64,000 nt of DNA from Burkholderia humptydooensis (GCF_001513745.1 NZ_CP013380.1:372001-436000), one strand, 5' to 3'. Positions 1 to 14,944 are shown, counted from the first letter of the stretch. Notes: generated by a model not told the origin, from the sequence alone. A program made the numbers and translations.

Positions 1-99
1 CGTCGTGATCGGGCCCTGAACCCCGTGGGAGCCAGGCTCGACAAGGCGGGCGCTTTGCCAGTAAGCTGCGCGACACACTCATTGAAGCAGAGGAAGCCG

Positions 100-654
100 T
101 TGCAAGCGCGGGACCCACACGTGAACGTAATTTTCGTCGGGCTCATGGGGGCGGGTAAGACCACCGTGGGCCGGGCGGTCGCGCGCCGGCTCGACAGACC
201 CTTCTTCGATTCGGATCACGAGATCGAGGCGCGCACCGGCGCGCGCATTCCGGTCATCTTCGAACTCGAGGGCGAGTCCGGCTTCCGCGACCGCGAGGCG
301 CAGATGATCGCCGAGCTCACGCAACGCGAGAACGTCGTGCTCGCGACGGGCGGCGGCGCGATCCTGCGCCCCGAGAACCGCAAGCTGCTTCACGAACGCG
401 GCCTTGTCGTCTATCTGCGCGCGAATCCGCACGATCTCTGGCTGCGCACCCGCAAGGACAAGAACCGCCCGTTGTTGCAAACCGACGATCCGAAAGCCAA
501 GCTCGAGGCGCTGTACGACGCGCGCGATCCGCTCTACCGCGAATGCGCGCACTTCGTCATCGAAACCGGGCGGCCGTCCGTCAACGGGCTCGTCAACATG
601 GTGCTGATGCAGCTCGAAATGGCGGGCATCGTCGCCAAGCCACTACAAGCATGA
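100..654 (+). CDS. aroK: Shikimate kinase
   Basis: Phosphorylates shikimate to shikimate-3-phosphate in the cytoplasmic chorismate pathway. The 184-residue product has a Walker A loop GLMGAGKTT at about residues 14-22, the DSDHEIE shikimate-binding aspartate, the ATGGGA motif and an RPLL lid region, at the usual family length. I chose the TTG at 100 because it gives the N-terminus MQARDPH and follows an AGGAAG-like ribosome site; GTG at 121 is the alternative, and an in-frame ATG at 25 would add a tail unlike the family. The stop overlaps the aroB start (ATGA), so the two are translationally coupled. Confidence 0.93.
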   Translation: MQARDPHVNVIFVGLMGAGKTTVGRAVARRLDRPFFDSDHEIEARTGARIPVIFELEGESGFRDREAQMIAELTQRENVVLATGGGAILRPENRKLLHERGLVVYLRANPHDLWLRTRKDKNRPLLQTDDPKAKLEALYDARDPLYRECAHFVIETGRPSVNGLVNMVLMQLEMAGIVAKPLQA

Positions 655-1730
655 TTACCGTCAATGTCGACCTGGGCGAGCGCGCCTATCCGATCCACAT
701 CGGCGCCGGTCTGATCGGCCGCACCGAGCTTTTCGCGCCGTACATCGCCGGCGCGTCCGTCACGATCGTCACGAACGCCACCGTCGATCCGCTCTACGGC
801 GACACGCTGCGCGCGGCGCTCGCGCCGCTCGGCAAGCGCGTGTCGACCGTCGTCCTGCCCGACGGCGAAGCGTACAAGAACTGGGAAACCCTCAATCTGA
901 TCTTCGACGGCCTGCTCGAGCAGCACGCCGATCGCAAGACGACGCTCGTCGCGCTGGGCGGCGGCGTGATCGGCGACATGACGGGCTTCGCGGCCGCATG
1001 CTACATGCGCGGCGTGCCGTTCATCCAGGTGCCGACGACGCTCTTGTCGCAGGTCGATTCGTCGGTCGGCGGCAAGACGGGCATCAACCACCCGCTCGGC
1101 AAGAACATGATCGGCGCGTTCTATCAGCCGCAGGCGGTGATCGCCGACATCGCCGCGCTGTCGACGCTGCCCGATCGCGAGCTTGCCGCGGGCGTCGCCG
1201 AGATCATCAAGACGGGCGCGATCGCCGACGCCGCATTCTTCGACTGGATCGAAGCGAACGTCGGCGCGCTGAACCGCCGCGATCCCGATGCGCTCGCGCA
1301 TGCGGTCAAGCGCTCGTGCGAGATCAAGGCGGGCGTCGTCGCGGCGGACGAGCGCGAGGGCGGCCTGCGCGCGATCCTCAATTTCGGCCATACGTTCGGG
1401 CACGCGATCGAGGCGGGGCTCGGCTACGGCGAGTGGCTGCACGGCGAGGCGGTCGGCTGCGGAATGGTGATGGCGGCCGATCTGTCGGTGCGCGTCGGCC
1501 ATCTCGACGAAGCGTCGCGCGCGCGGCTGCGCCGCGTCGTCGAGGCCGCGCGCCTGCCGACGCGCGCGCCGGATCTCGGCGATGCGCGCTACGTCGAGCT
1601 GATGCGCGTCGACAAGAAGGCCGAGGCGGGCGCGATCAAGTTCATACTGCTCAAGCGCTTCGGCGAGACGATCATGACCCCGGCGCCGGACGACGCCGTC
1701 TTCGCGACACTGGCGGCAACCATCCGGTAA
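651..1730 (+). CDS. aroB: 3-dehydroquinate synthase
   Basis: Converts DAHP to 3-dehydroquinate, the second step of the shikimate pathway, using NAD and a divalent metal. The 359-residue product shows the NAD-binding GGGVIGD loop, [19 protein letters not shown] around the substrate site, and the metal-ligand regions [11 protein letters not shown] and HGEAVG. Length is normal for AroB. The ATG lies inside the aroK stop (ATGA). Both enzymes serve the same pathway, so this is a classical aroKB pair. Confidence 0.96.
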   Translation: MITVNVDLGERAYPIHIGAGLIGRTELFAPYIAGASVTIVTNATVDPLYGDTLRAALAPLGKRVSTVVLPDGEAYKNWETLNLIFDGLLEQHADRKTTLVALGGGVIGDMTGFAAACYMRGVPFIQVPTTLLSQVDSSVGGKTGINHPLGKNMIGAFYQPQAVIADIAALSTLPDRELAAGVAEIIKTGAIADAAFFDWIEANVGALNRRDPDALAHAVKRSCEIKAGVVAADEREGGLRAILNFGHTFGHAIEAGLGYGEWLHGEAVGCGMVMAADLSVRVGHLDEASRARLRRVVEAARLPTRAPDLGDARYVELMRVDKKAEAGAIKFILLKRFGETIMTPAPDDAVFATLAATIR

Positions 1731-1778
1731 GCGCGATACGGGCCGATCCGGCGCAATTGACGTGGAGGACACGACACG

Positions 1779-3011
1779 GTGAGCGAAATACCCGGCGGCA
1801 GCATCCCGCGTGAAACCCGCGACGCGCGACCCGCGCGCGCGGGCGGCGAGCAGGCGATCCCCGCCCCCGCGCCGACCACCGCCGCGCTCGAAGCGCATCT
1901 CGCGCCGTACGCGGCGCACGCATCGCAATCGCGCGGCCGGCGCCATCCCGAGCCGCCGCCCGCGGCGCGCACCGAATTCCAGCGCGATCGCGACCGCATC
2001 GTGCATTCCACCGCATTCAGGCGCCTCGAATACAAGACGCAGGTCTTCGTGAACCACGAGGGCGACCTGTTCCGCACGCGTCTCACGCACAGCCTCGAAG
2101 TCGCGCAGATCGCCCGGTCCGTCGCGCGCAACCTGCGCCTGAACGAAGACCTCGTCGAAGCGATCTCGCTCGCGCACGATCTCGGCCATACGCCGTTCGG
2201 CCATGCGGGGCAGGATGCGCTCAACGCGTGCATGCGCGACTACGGCGGCTTCGAGCACAACCTGCAGAGCCTTGCCGTCGTCGACGAGCTCGAGGAGCAT
2301 TACGGCGCGTTCAATGGGCTGAACCTGTGCTTCGAGACGCGCGAAGGCATCCTCAAGCACTGCTCGCGCGAGAACGCGCGCAAGCTCGGCGAGCTCGGCG
2401 AGCGATTCCTGCAGGGCCGCCAGCCGTCGCTCGAGGCGCAACTCGCGAACATCGCGGACGAAATCGCATACAACAATCACGACGTCGACGACGGCCTGCG
2501 CTCGGGCCTCATCACGATCGAGCAGCTCGCCGAGGTCGAGCTGTGGCAGCGCCATTACGAGGCCGCGCTCGCCGAGTATCCGCATCTCGAAGGTCGCCGT
2601 CTCGTGCACGAGACGGTGCGCCGGATCATCAACACGCTGATCGTCGATCTGATCGACGCGACGACGCGCAATCTCGCGCGCCACGCGCCGGCGTCGCTCG
2701 ACGACGTGCGCGCGGCGCCGCCCCTCGTTGCGCATGGCGAGCCGATCGCCGCGCAGGCGGCGGCGCTCAAGCGCTTCCTGTTCAAGAACCTGTACCGCCA
2801 CTACCGCGTGATGCGGATGGCGAGCAAGGCGCAGCGGGTCGTCGCCGGCCTCTTCAACGCGTTCACGAGCGACCCGCGCCTGCTGCCGCCCGACTATCAG
2901 GCGGCGGACGTCGCGCACCAGCCGCGCCTCGTCGCGCACTACATCGCCGGCATGACCGATCGCTTCGCGCTGAAAGAGTATCAACGCTTGTTTGTCATGG
3001 ACGAAAACTAG
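1779..3011 (+). CDS. dGTPase-like HD-domain triphosphohydrolase
   Basis: Predicted to hydrolyse dNTPs to deoxynucleosides and triphosphate. The HD-domain metal ligands are visible: [11 protein letters not shown] (first His), [15 protein letters not shown] (the HD pair and a further His), and a later Asp in [14 protein letters not shown]. The 410-residue length and motif spacing fit the dGTPase-like (type 2) family of beta-proteobacteria. The GTG start at 1779 follows a GGAGGA ribosome site. The first ~60 residues are Ala/Pro/Arg-rich and probably disordered. Substrate preference cannot be read from sequence. Confidence 0.88.
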   Translation: MSEIPGGSIPRETRDARPARAGGEQAIPAPAPTTAALEAHLAPYAAHASQSRGRRHPEPPPAARTEFQRDRDRIVHSTAFRRLEYKTQVFVNHEGDLFRTRLTHSLEVAQIARSVARNLRLNEDLVEAISLAHDLGHTPFGHAGQDALNACMRDYGGFEHNLQSLAVVDELEEHYGAFNGLNLCFETREGILKHCSRENARKLGELGERFLQGRQPSLEAQLANIADEIAYNNHDVDDGLRSGLITIEQLAEVELWQRHYEAALAEYPHLEGRRLVHETVRRIINTLIVDLIDATTRNLARHAPASLDDVRAAPPLVAHGEPIAAQAAALKRFLFKNLYRHYRVMRMASKAQRVVAGLFNAFTSDPRLLPPDYQAADVAHQPRLVAHYIAGMTDRFALKEYQRLFVMDEN

Positions 3012-3073
3012 ACTGTCCGGCTTGCCGCGTTCGGCGCGTGTTGCCCGGACCGAGGAGAAAAGGAGAGAGGTCG

Positions 3074-4399
3074 ATGAAATACAAGACGCTGGTTCGCTCG
3101 CTCGCGTTCGGGGGCGCGCTTTGGTTCGGCGCGCAGCAGGCGGCGTGCGCCGCCACCGAGATCCAGTTCTGGCATGCGATGGAGGCGGCGCTCGGCGAGC
3201 GCGTGAACGAGATCGCCGCGCAGTTCAACGCGTCGCAAAGCGACTACAAGATCGTGCCGGTCTTCAAGGGCACCTACGACCAGGCGCTCGCGGCGGGCAT
3301 CGCCGCGTACCGCAGCGGCGACGCGCCGGCGATCCTGCAGGTGTACGAAGTGGGCACGGCCACGATGATGCAGGCGAAGAAGGCGGTGCTGCCCGTGTCC
3401 GACGTGTTCCGCCAGGCGGGCGTGCCGCTCGACGAGAAGGCGTTCGTGCCGACGATCGCGAGCTACTACAGCGACGCGAAGACGGGCCGCCTCGTGTCGA
3501 TGCCGTTCAATAGCTCGACGCCCGTGCTGTATTACAACAAGGACGCGTTCAGGAAGGCGGGCCTCGATCCGGACCAGCCGCCGAAGACGTGGGCCGACGT
3601 GAAGGCCGACGCGGAAAAGCTGAAGAAGGCGGGTTACGCGTGCGGCTACACGACGGGCTGGCAGGGCTGGATCCAGCTCGAGAACTACAGTGCGTGGCAT
3701 GGCCTGCCGTTCGCGACGCGCAACAACGGCTTCGACGGCGCCGACGCGACGCTCGACTTCAACAAGCCGCAGCAGATCGCGCACATCCGGTTCCTGCAGG
3801 ACATGGCGAAGGACGGCACGTTCACATATGTCGGCCGCAAGGACGAGGCGACCGCGAAGTTCTACAGCGGCGACTGCGCGATCATGACGACGTCGTCGGG
3901 CGCGCTCGCGACGATCCACAAGTATGCGAAGTTCGACTTCGGCACCGGGATGATGCCCTACGACGCGAGCGTGAAGGGCGCGCCGCAGAACGCGATCATC
4001 GGCGGCGCGAGCCTGTGGGTGCTCGCGGGCAAGGACCCGGGCACGTACAAGGGCGTCGCGAAGTTCCTCGCGTATCTGAGCTCGCCCGCGGTCGCCGCGA
4101 AGTGGCACGAGGACACGGGCTATCTGCCGGTGACGACGGCCGCGTACGATCTCGCGCGCGAGCAGGGCTTCTACGCGAAGCATCCGGGCACGGACACGGC
4201 GATCAGGCAAATGATGAACAAGCCGCCGCTGCCGTACACGAAGGGGCTGCGGCTCGGCAACATGCCGCAGATCCGCACGATCGTCGACGAGGAGCTCGAG
4301 CAGGTGTGGGCGCAGAAGAAGACGCCGAAGGCGGCGCTCGATTCCGCCGCCGCGCGCGGCGACGAGTTGCTGCGCCGCTTCGAGAAGTCGGGCGGCTGA
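3074..4399 (+). CDS. ugpB: sn-glycerol-3-phosphate ABC transporter, periplasmic binding protein
   Basis: Periplasmic receptor of the UgpBAEC importer for glycerol-3-phosphate and glycerophosphodiesters. A Sec signal peptide ends near residue 27 (AACA/ATE). The mature protein starts TEIQFWHAM, followed by the typical [16 protein letters not shown] and the TTSSGAL hinge segment. The 441-residue length is normal. The ATG at 3074 follows GGAGAGAGG. It heads the ugp operon. The 129-base gap before ugpA holds two GC-rich hairpins that may keep the binding protein in excess over the permease. No Pho box was evident upstream. Confidence 0.94.
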   Translation: MKYKTLVRSLAFGGALWFGAQQAACAATEIQFWHAMEAALGERVNEIAAQFNASQSDYKIVPVFKGTYDQALAAGIAAYRSGDAPAILQVYEVGTATMMQAKKAVLPVSDVFRQAGVPLDEKAFVPTIASYYSDAKTGRLVSMPFNSSTPVLYYNKDAFRKAGLDPDQPPKTWADVKADAEKLKKAGYACGYTTGWQGWIQLENYSAWHGLPFATRNNGFDGADATLDFNKPQQIAHIRFLQDMAKDGTFTYVGRKDEATAKFYSGDCAIMTTSSGALATIHKYAKFDFGTGMMPYDASVKGAPQNAIIGGASLWVLAGKDPGTYKGVAKFLAYLSSPAVAAKWHEDTGYLPVTTAAYDLAREQGFYAKHPGTDTAIRQMMNKPPLPYTKGLRLGNMPQIRTIVDEELEQVWAQKKTPKAALDSAAARGDELLRRFEKSGG

Positions 4400-4407
4400 G
4401 CTTGCGC

Positions 4408-4468
4408 CGCCGGCGCGCGTTCTCGCCGGCGCCGCCCGTTCGCTCGCGAAACCGCGCGCGAGAACGGG
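4408..4468 (+). promoter_or_regulatory. Two intercistronic hairpins between ugpB and ugpA
   Basis: Two GC-rich stem-loops sit in the gap. The first pairs CGCCGGCG (4408-4415) with the same palindromic octamer (4424-4431). The second pairs CCCGTT (4435-4440) and CTCGCG (4443-4448) with CGCGAG (4457-4462) and AACGGG (4463-4468), with a two-base bulge. No T-tract follows, so this is not an obvious intrinsic terminator. In transporter operons such structures often protect the binding-protein mRNA or limit read-through; that role is inferred. Confidence 0.5.
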
Positions 4469-4528
4469 TCGCGCCGGCGGCCGCGCCCGGCACATTCGTC
4501 TGACGTCCGTCCGTTCGGAATCCTGCCG

Positions 4529-5413
4529 ATGACACCCCATCCCCGTTTCGGCGCGAGCGCGTTGCCGTACCTGCTCGTCGCGCCGCAGCTCGCGATCACC
4601 GCGATCTTCTTTCTCTGGCCGGCGGGCGTCGCGCTCTGGCAGTCGACGCAAATGCAGGACGCGTTCGGCACGTCGAGCGAGTTCGTCGGCTTCGCGAATT
4701 TCACGCGTCTGTTTGCCGATCCGCTCTACATCGATTCGTTCAGGACGACGCTCGTGTTCAGCGCGAGCGTGACCGTCTGCGGGCTCGCCGTGTCGCTGCT
4801 GCTCGCCGCGTGCGCCGACCGCGTGATCCGCGGCGCTCGCGCGTACCGCACGCTCCTCATCTGGCCGTACGCGGTCGCGCCGACGATCGCCGCGGTGCTG
4901 TGGGCGTTCCTGTTCAATCCGAGCATCGGCGTGATCACGTATGCGCTCGCGCGCTTCGGCATCGTCTGGAATCACGCGCTCAACGGCGGCGAGGCGCTGC
5001 TGCTCGTCGTGATCGCGTCGGTGTGGAAGCAGGTCAGCTACAACTTCCTGTTCTTTTACGCAGGACTGCAGGCGATTCCGCGTTCGCTGATCGAGGCGGC
5101 CGCGATCGACGGCGCGGGCCCCGTGCGACGCTTCTTTCACATCGCGCTGCCGCTTTTGTCACCGACGAGCTTCTTCCTGCTCGTCGTCAATCTCGTCTAC
5201 GCGTTCTTCGACACGTTCCCGGTGATCGACGCCGCAACCGCGGGCGGCCCCGGGCAAAGCACGAAGACGCTGATCTACAAGATCTATGCGGAAGGCTTCC
5301 AGGGGCTCGACATCGGCAGCTCGGGCGCGCAATCGGTCGTGCTGATGGTGATCGTCGTCGCGCTGACGGTCGTCCAGTTCCGCTTCGTCGAGCGCAGGGT
5401 GCAATACGCATGA
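4529..5413 (+). CDS. ugpA: sn-glycerol-3-phosphate ABC transporter, permease UgpA
   Basis: Inner-membrane subunit of the Ugp importer. The 294-residue protein has six strongly hydrophobic segments and the EAA loop [20 protein letters not shown] near residues 190-210, which docks on the UgpC ATPase. It belongs to the MalF-type permease family. Its stop overlaps the ugpE start by ATGA. Confidence 0.94.
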   Translation: MTPHPRFGASALPYLLVAPQLAITAIFFLWPAGVALWQSTQMQDAFGTSSEFVGFANFTRLFADPLYIDSFRTTLVFSASVTVCGLAVSLLLAACADRVIRGARAYRTLLIWPYAVAPTIAAVLWAFLFNPSIGVITYALARFGIVWNHALNGGEALLLVVIASVWKQVSYNFLFFYAGLQAIPRSLIEAAAIDGAGPVRRFFHIALPLLSPTSFFLLVVNLVYAFFDTFPVIDAATAGGPGQSTKTLIYKIYAEGFQGLDIGSSGAQSVVLMVIVVALTVVQFRFVERRVQYA

Positions 5414-6255
5414 TCGAGAATCGCAAGGGTTTCGACCTGTTCTGCCACGCGGTGCTGATCGCGGGCATCGCGGTCATCGTGTTCCCGGTGTACGTCGGGT
5501 TCTGCGCGGCGACGATGAACGCGCGCGAAGTGTTCACGGTGCCGCTGTCGCTCGTGCCGAGCACGCATCTCGTCGAGAACGTCGCCGCGATCTGGCGGCG
5601 CGGCAGCGGCGGGATGACGACGCCGTTCGGCACGCTGCTCGTCAACAGCATCGTGATGGCGCTCGTGATCGCGGCGGGCAAGATCGCGGTGTCGATCCTG
5701 TCCGCGTACGCGATCGTCTATTTCCGCTTTCCGTTGCGCAATACGGCGTTCTGGCTGATCTTCGTCACGCTGATGCTGCCCGTCGAGGTGCGGATCTTCC
5801 CGACCGTGCAGGTGGTGTCGACGCTGCATCTGACGAACAGCTACGCGGGCCTCACGCTGCCCCTCATCGCGTCGGCGACGGCGACCTTCCTGTTCCGGCA
5901 GTTCTTCATGACGCTGCCCGACGAACTCGTCGACGCCGCGCGCATCGACGGCGCGGGGCCGCTGCGCTTCTTCTGGGACGTCGTGCTGCCGCTGTCGAAG
6001 ACGAGCATCGCCGCGCTTTTCGTGATCACGTTCATCTACGGCTGGAACCAGTATCTTTGGCCGATCCTGATCACGACCGACGCGTCGCTGACGACGGCCG
6101 TGGTCGGCATCAAGTCGATGATCGCGAGCGGCGACGCTGCGACCGAGTGGCATCTCGTGATGGCGGCGACGCTCGTCGCGATGCTGCCGCCGCTCGTCGT
6201 CGTGCTCGCGATGCAGCGCTGGTTCGTGCGCGGTCTCGTCGATTCGGAAAAATGA
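5410..6255 (+). CDS. ugpE: sn-glycerol-3-phosphate ABC transporter, permease UgpE
   Basis: Second inner-membrane subunit of the Ugp importer, MalG-type. The 281-residue length is canonical, with six hydrophobic segments and the EAA motif [20 protein letters not shown] in the second half. The start overlaps ugpA (ATGA), and ugpC follows 25 bases later behind a GGAGGAAG ribosome site. Confidence 0.94.
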   Translation: MIENRKGFDLFCHAVLIAGIAVIVFPVYVGFCAATMNAREVFTVPLSLVPSTHLVENVAAIWRRGSGGMTTPFGTLLVNSIVMALVIAAGKIAVSILSAYAIVYFRFPLRNTAFWLIFVTLMLPVEVRIFPTVQVVSTLHLTNSYAGLTLPLIASATATFLFRQFFMTLPDELVDAARIDGAGPLRFFWDVVLPLSKTSIAALFVITFIYGWNQYLWPILITTDASLTTAVVGIKSMIASGDAATEWHLVMAATLVAMLPPLVVVLAMQRWFVRGLVDSEK

Positions 6256-6280
6256 AACGCAACCTGGAGGAAGTCCAAGC

Positions 6281-7363
6281 ATGGCCGCGCTGAGCTTGAA
6301 GGGCGTCAGGAAAAGTTACGACGGCGCGCAGTACGTGCTGCACGGGATCGACGTCGACATCGCCGACGGCGAGTTCGTCGTGCTCGTCGGGCCGTCGGGC
6401 TGCGGGAAATCGACGCTGCTGCGGATGATCGCCGGCCTCGAGACGGTGACGGAAGGCGAGATCGCGATCGGCGGGCGGGTCGTCAACGCGCTCGAGCCGA
6501 AGGATCGCGACATTGCGATGGTGTTCCAGAACTACGCGCTGTATCCGCACATGACGGTCGCGCAGAACATGGGCTACGGGCTCAAGATCCGCGGCGTCGA
6601 ACGCGCGCTGATCGACGCGCGCGTGCAGGCGGCCGCGCAGATCCTCGAGCTCGGGCCGCTCTTCGCGCGGCGCCCGCGCGAGCTGTCGGGCGGCCAGCGG
6701 CAGCGCGTCGCGATGGGGCGCGCGATCGTCCGCGAGCCGTCGGTGTTCCTGTTCGACGAGCCGCTGTCGAATCTCGACGCGAAGCTGCGCGTGCAGATGC
6801 GTCTCGAAATCCAGCGGCTGCACGCGCGCCTCGCGACGACGAGCGTCTACGTGACGCACGACCAGATCGAGGCGATGACGCTCGCGCAGCGCGTGATCGT
6901 GATGAATCGCGGCTATGCGGAGCAGATCGGCGCGCCCGTCGACGTGTACGAGAAACCGGCGACGACGTTCGTCGCGAGTTTCATCGGCTCGCCGGCGATG
7001 AACCTGCTGCACGGGCGGCTGTCGGAAGACGGCGCGACGTTTGACGTCGCCGACGGCCCCCGGCTGCCGGTCGCGGGCGCGGCGGGCGCGGGCCGCGAGA
7101 TCGCGCCCGGGCGCGAATGGGTCCTCGGCGTGCGGCCCGAGCACATGACGCCGCAGCCCGGCGCGGCGCTCGCGACGCTCGCCGTCGATTCGTGCGAGCT
7201 GCTCGGTGCGGACAATCTCGCGCACGGCCGCTGGGGCGCGCGCGACGTCGCGGTGCGGTTGCCGCACGCGATGCGCCCGTCGCGCGGCGAGACGCTGCCC
7301 GTCGCGCTGCCCGCGCAGCATCTGCATTTCTTCGATCCGGCGACGGGCAAGCGCGCCGGCTGA
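6281..7363 (+). CDS. ugpC: sn-glycerol-3-phosphate ABC transporter, ATPase UgpC
   Basis: MalK-type ATPase that powers Ugp uptake. Walker [10 protein letters not shown] lies at residues 37-45, followed by the Q-loop region [11 protein letters not shown], signature [15 protein letters not shown], Walker [13 protein letters not shown] and switch histidine VTHDQ. A C-terminal TOBE-like regulatory region (about 240-360) brings it to 360 residues, as expected for this class. Confidence 0.94.
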   Translation: MAALSLKGVRKSYDGAQYVLHGIDVDIADGEFVVLVGPSGCGKSTLLRMIAGLETVTEGEIAIGGRVVNALEPKDRDIAMVFQNYALYPHMTVAQNMGYGLKIRGVERALIDARVQAAAQILELGPLFARRPRELSGGQRQRVAMGRAIVREPSVFLFDEPLSNLDAKLRVQMRLEIQRLHARLATTSVYVTHDQIEAMTLAQRVIVMNRGYAEQIGAPVDVYEKPATTFVASFIGSPAMNLLHGRLSEDGATFDVADGPRLPVAGAAGAGREIAPGREWVLGVRPEHMTPQPGAALATLAVDSCELLGADNLAHGRWGARDVAVRLPHAMRPSRGETLPVALPAQHLHFFDPATGKRAG

Positions 7364-7408
7364 TTCGAATCCCCGAGCCCCCGGCTCACCGTTTCCGACG
7401 AGATTGCG

Positions 7409-8170
7409 ATGACGATCCTGCGAACCTGGCCTTATCCGCGCGTGGTCGCGCACCGCGGCGGCGGCGCGCTGGCCCCCGAGAACACGCTCGCCGCGCTCGA
7501 TGCGGGCGCGCGCTACGGGCACAAGATGGTCGAATTCGACGCGAAGCTGTCGGCGGACGGCGTCGCGTTCCTGCTGCACGACGACACGGTCGAGCGCACG
7601 TCGAACGGCGCGGGCGCCGCGTGCGACATGCGCTACGCGGCGCTCGCCGCGCTCGACGCCGGCGCGTGGTACGACGCGCGCTTCTCGGGCGAGCGGATGC
7701 CGACGCTCGCGCAGGCGGCGGCGCGCTGCCTCGCGCTCGGCCTCGCGGCGAACGTCGAGATCAAGCCGTGCCCGGAGCGCGACGAGGAAACGGGCCGCGC
7801 CGTCGCGGCTCAGGCGGCCGAGCTTTGGCGCGACGCCGCCGTGCCGCCGCTGTTGTCGTCGTTTTCGGCGGTGGCGCTCGGCGCGGCGCGCGAGGCCGCG
7901 CCGGCGCTGCCGCGCGGGGTGCTGTACGAGGAAATTCCGGCGGACTGGCTGGAGGAGACGCAGCGGCTCGGCTGTGTGTCGCTGCACGCGCATCACGCGC
8001 AATTCAACGAGGCGCTCGTGCGCGACGTGAAAGCGTCGGGGCTGCGCATTCTTGCGTACACGGTAAACGAACCCGCACGGGCGCGCGAGCTCGCGGATTG
8101 GGGCGTGGACCTCATTTGCACGGACCGGATCGACCTGATCGGCGCGGACTTCGCCGATCGGGAAGGATGA
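7409..8170 (+). CDS. ugpQ: Glycerophosphodiester phosphodiesterase
   Basis: Hydrolyses glycerophosphodiesters to an alcohol and glycerol-3-phosphate, completing the ugp operon. The GDPD TIM-barrel signatures are present: VVAHRGGGALAPENT near the N-terminus, MVEFDAKLSADGVAFLLHDDTVERT around residues 45-65, and NVEIKP. There is no signal peptide, which fits a cytosolic UgpQ of 253 residues. It ends with a TDRIDLI motif typical of the family. Confidence 0.92.
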   Translation: MTILRTWPYPRVVAHRGGGALAPENTLAALDAGARYGHKMVEFDAKLSADGVAFLLHDDTVERTSNGAGAACDMRYAALAALDAGAWYDARFSGERMPTLAQAAARCLALGLAANVEIKPCPERDEETGRAVAAQAAELWRDAAVPPLLSSFSAVALGAAREAAPALPRGVLYEEIPADWLEETQRLGCVSLHAHHAQFNEALVRDVKASGLRILAYTVNEPARARELADWGVDLICTDRIDLIGADFADREG

Positions 8171-8205
8171 AACCGGCGTTTTGCGCGCCGCGCGCGAACG
8201 AAATC

Positions 8206-8229
8206 GCTCCGGCGAGAGCCCGCCGGAGC
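8206..8229. terminator. GC-rich hairpin between convergent ugpQ and ompW
   Basis: GCTCCGGCG (8206-8214) pairs perfectly with CGCCGGAGC (8221-8229) around a 6-base loop, 35 bases after the ugpQ stop. No T-run follows on the plus strand, so termination would be weak or factor-assisted. Confidence 0.4.
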
Positions 8230-8261
8230 AGGAGGCGACAGCCACCTCGTAACCTCAAGAA

Positions 8262-8288
8262 AATTCCGCTACAAATTGCAGCGGAATT
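8262..8288 (-). terminator. Probable intrinsic terminator of ompW
   Basis: A perfect 9-bp inverted repeat AATTCCGCT / AGCGGAATT with a 9-base loop lies 27 bases beyond the ompW stop. Read on the minus strand it runs into TTTTCTT, the expected U-rich tail. Confidence 0.6.
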
Positions 8289-8315
8289 AACCATTCCCCA
8301 AATATTCGACTACGC

Positions 8316-9047
8316 TTAGAAACGGTAGCCGATGTTCAGGTAGGTCACGATCGGATTCAGCGTGATCTTCGCTTGCGAAGTCTGCGTGAGCGTGCCGATC
8401 AGCGTTGGGCGCTGCGTCGTCAGCGTGGCCGTCAGGCTGACGGGGATGTACGACACCGACAGCCCGCCGAACCAGTGATCGGTGAAGTTGTAGGTGAAGC
8501 CCGCGTTGATGACGGGCGCCCACTGATTGCTGGTCGTCACGCTCGTCGGGCCGCCGAGCGCGCCGCGCTCGAATGCGGTGTTCGTGATCTTCGCGCCGGT
8601 GAACCAGATGTACGAGGCGCCGATGCCGACGTAGGGCCGGAATTTCGCCTTCGCGTCATTGAAGTAGTACTTGAGGAGGAGCGCCGGGCTCCATTGGTAA
8701 GCATGACCGAGCACGCCGAACTGTTCGAGCGAGCCTTTGCCGTTCAGATTGAACCTTGGCGGGATCCCGGCGACCAATTCAGTGGCGATGTGATCCGTCA
8801 GGAAGTAGCCGGCGGCGAAGCCGATGGTGTCCGCATTGTCGATGCCCGCGCCCGTGTTGGGCACCTCATGATTGACCGGCGTGCCGCCCACGTTCATGAC
8901 CTTGAGCGGATCGCTGCTGTCCTGTGGGGCGAGATGGAACCAGCCGTTCGTCACGTAGAAGCTGCCTGCGGATTGCGCGTGCGCTGCCGTTGCGGCTGCC
9001 GCGAAAGCGAGCGCAGCGGCCCCCGTAATGGCCATTTTTTGTTTCAT
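8316..9047 (-). CDS. ompW: OmpW-family outer-membrane protein
   Basis: Small eight-stranded beta-barrel porin of the outer membrane. A signal peptide of about 25 residues ends AAATAAHA/QS. The mature protein shows alternating hydrophobic strands, the family phrases FNLNGKGS, LLKYYFND and PYVGIGASYIWF, and ends ...LNIGYRF with the C-terminal Phe recognised by the BAM machinery. The ATG at 9047 follows AGGAGACTAAGG; an upstream in-frame ATG at 9098 would spoil the signal peptide. Single gene, convergent with ugpQ. OmpW proteins are linked to small hydrophobic solutes and stress responses; the exact substrate is unknown. Confidence 0.9.
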   Translation of the reverse strand: MKQKMAITGAAALAFAAAATAAHAQSAGSFYVTNGWFHLAPQDSSDPLKVMNVGGTPVNHEVPNTGAGIDNADTIGFAAGYFLTDHIATELVAGIPPRFNLNGKGSLEQFGVLGHAYQWSPALLLKYYFNDAKAKFRPYVGIGASYIWFTGAKITNTAFERGALGGPTSVTTSNQWAPVINAGFTYNFTDHWFGGLSVSYIPVSLTATLTTQRPTLIGTLTQTSQAKITLNPIVTYLNIGYRF

Positions 9048-9238
9048 CCTTAGTCTCCTCCGATTAAAGGCGTGCTCATTATGACTACGGCGTTTCAAAC
9101 AGGACAGAGTTGTAAGCTAGAACGTTTTCCCTAGAATTCGCACGACCGTGCGTATTCCCGCGCCGCGGCGGGCTTTGGCGCGGATGCACTTGTACGGGCC
9201 TTCGGGTATTTCCTAACGCGATCAAACGGACATTCAGC

Positions 9239-9952
9239 ATGGCACGGCTAGCACGACTTTACGTTCCCGATCAGCCGCAGCACGTGATTTTACGCGGCCT
9301 CGATCAGCAACCGGCGTTCGTCGACGACCAGGATTACGAACTATTCATCGACTGCCTGAAGGCGGCGGCGCGCGATCATCATCTGGCGGTGCATGCATAC
9401 GTGCTGCTGCCGCGCCAGGTCCAGCTCCTCGTGACGCCGAGCGACGAGGCGAGCCTGCCGAAGGCGATGCAGGCCGTCGGCCGGCGCTACGTCGCGCATT
9501 TCAACCGGCGCTACTCGCGGCGCGGCACGCTGTGGGAAGGGCGTTATCGCGCGACCGTCATCGAGGGCGAGCGCTATTTCCTGCTCGCGAGCCGCGTCGT
9601 CGAGATGAGCCCCGTGCGCGCGCAGCTCGTGACGAGCGCGGACGCGTACCGCTGGTCGAGCTATCGGCACCACGTCGGCCTCACCGTCGACAGCCTGATC
9701 ACCGACCACCCGCTCTACTGGGCGCTCGGCAACACGCCGTTCGAGCGGCAGCGCGCGTACAAGGAGCTGTGCGAGCAGCCGCTCGACGAGCGCCAGGCCG
9801 ACCAGCTCCAGCAGGCGACGCTGAAGGGCTGGGTGCTGGGCGGCGAGACCTACCGCGAATGGGCGGCGCGCACGGCGAACCGGCGCGTGTCGCCGCTGCC
9901 GCGCGGGCGGCCCCGCAAGGTGCGCGAGAACACGCCGCCCATCCAGCAGTGA
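9239..9952 (+). CDS. RAYT/Y1 (IS200-like) transposase-related protein lacking catalytic residues
   Basis: The 237-residue protein follows the REP-associated tyrosine transposase fold: PQHVILRG near the N-terminus, HAYVLLP, GRRYVAHFNRRYSRRGTLWEGRY, then SPVRAQLV and WSSYRHH. The hallmark HUH motif, normally MPNHVHLL, reads LPRQVQLL (residues 57-64), so both histidines are glutamines. The helix normally reading RYIELNPVRA reads RVVEMSPVRA, with Val120 in the tyrosine position. The frame is intact and the C-terminus is Arg/Pro-rich (RGRPRKVRE). It is probably a domesticated DNA- or RNA-binding protein, not an active transposase. No terminal repeats were seen. It ends at a strong terminator before gltB. 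Confidence 0.8.
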   Translation: MARLARLYVPDQPQHVILRGLDQQPAFVDDQDYELFIDCLKAAARDHHLAVHAYVLLPRQVQLLVTPSDEASLPKAMQAVGRRYVAHFNRRYSRRGTLWEGRYRATVIEGERYFLLASRVVEMSPVRAQLVTSADAYRWSSYRHHVGLTVDSLITDHPLYWALGNTPFERQRAYKELCEQPLDERQADQLQQATLKGWVLGGETYREWAARTANRRVSPLPRGRPRKVRENTPPIQQ

Positions 9953-9972
9953 GCGCGCCGGCGGCGGACGCG

Positions 9973-10002
9973 AAGCGGCATCCGGGGATGCCGCTTGTTT
10001 TT
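9973..10002 (+). terminator. Intrinsic terminator after the RAYT-like gene
   Basis: An 11-bp stem AAGCGGCATCC (9973-9983) / GGATGCCGCTT (9986-9996) with a minimal loop is followed by GTTTTTG. It separates the RAYT-like gene from gltB. Confidence 0.8.
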
Positions 10003-10017
10003 GCTCCATTTTGATAC

Positions 10018-10064
10018 GACCCCAATAAAAAGAAGTGATCGTGCACCAAGTTTGTAATTGGGGT
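10018..10064 (+). promoter_or_regulatory. gltB upstream region with long-loop inverted repeat
   Basis: The 291 bases before gltB contain ACCCCAAT (10019-10026) and its complement ATTGGGGT (10057-10064), separated by 30 bases. A further ATTGGGA copy lies at 10071-10077. It may be an operator or a leader structure for gltBD; no convincing -35/-10 pair could be fixed. The rest of the leader up to 10243 shows no ORF I can support. Confidence 0.3.
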
Positions 10065-10243
10065 TCGACCATTGGGATTTATTTGCTATTCCCTTGATTC
10101 GTCGCGTATATTCCGAATTCCGGCAGTCGCAGGCCCACCCGCTCCTGCCCGGCCGGCCACGTCGCGATCCACACGAAGGGGGACGACGGGCAACAAGCAA
10201 ATGGTTTCAACGGCCGCGAGGCCCCCTTTCCGACGGTGTCCCC

Positions 10244-14944
<4,701 letters not shown>

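Noticed and set aside
1-99. Possible end of an upstream gene (VVIGP then stop at 17-19)
   Set aside because: Only five codons are visible. pilQ often precedes aroK in Burkholderia, but the sequence here is too short to support the call.
534-2984. Very long minus-strand open frame (816 codons) over aroB and the dGTPase gene
   Set aside because: Arg/Ala/Asp-rich shadow of GC-rich coding DNA; no recognisable family and fully covered by well-identified genes.
9099-9238. REP-like ends flanking the RAYT-like gene
   Set aside because: I looked for palindromic REP pairs next to the gene and saw none; only the terminator hairpin downstream is clear.
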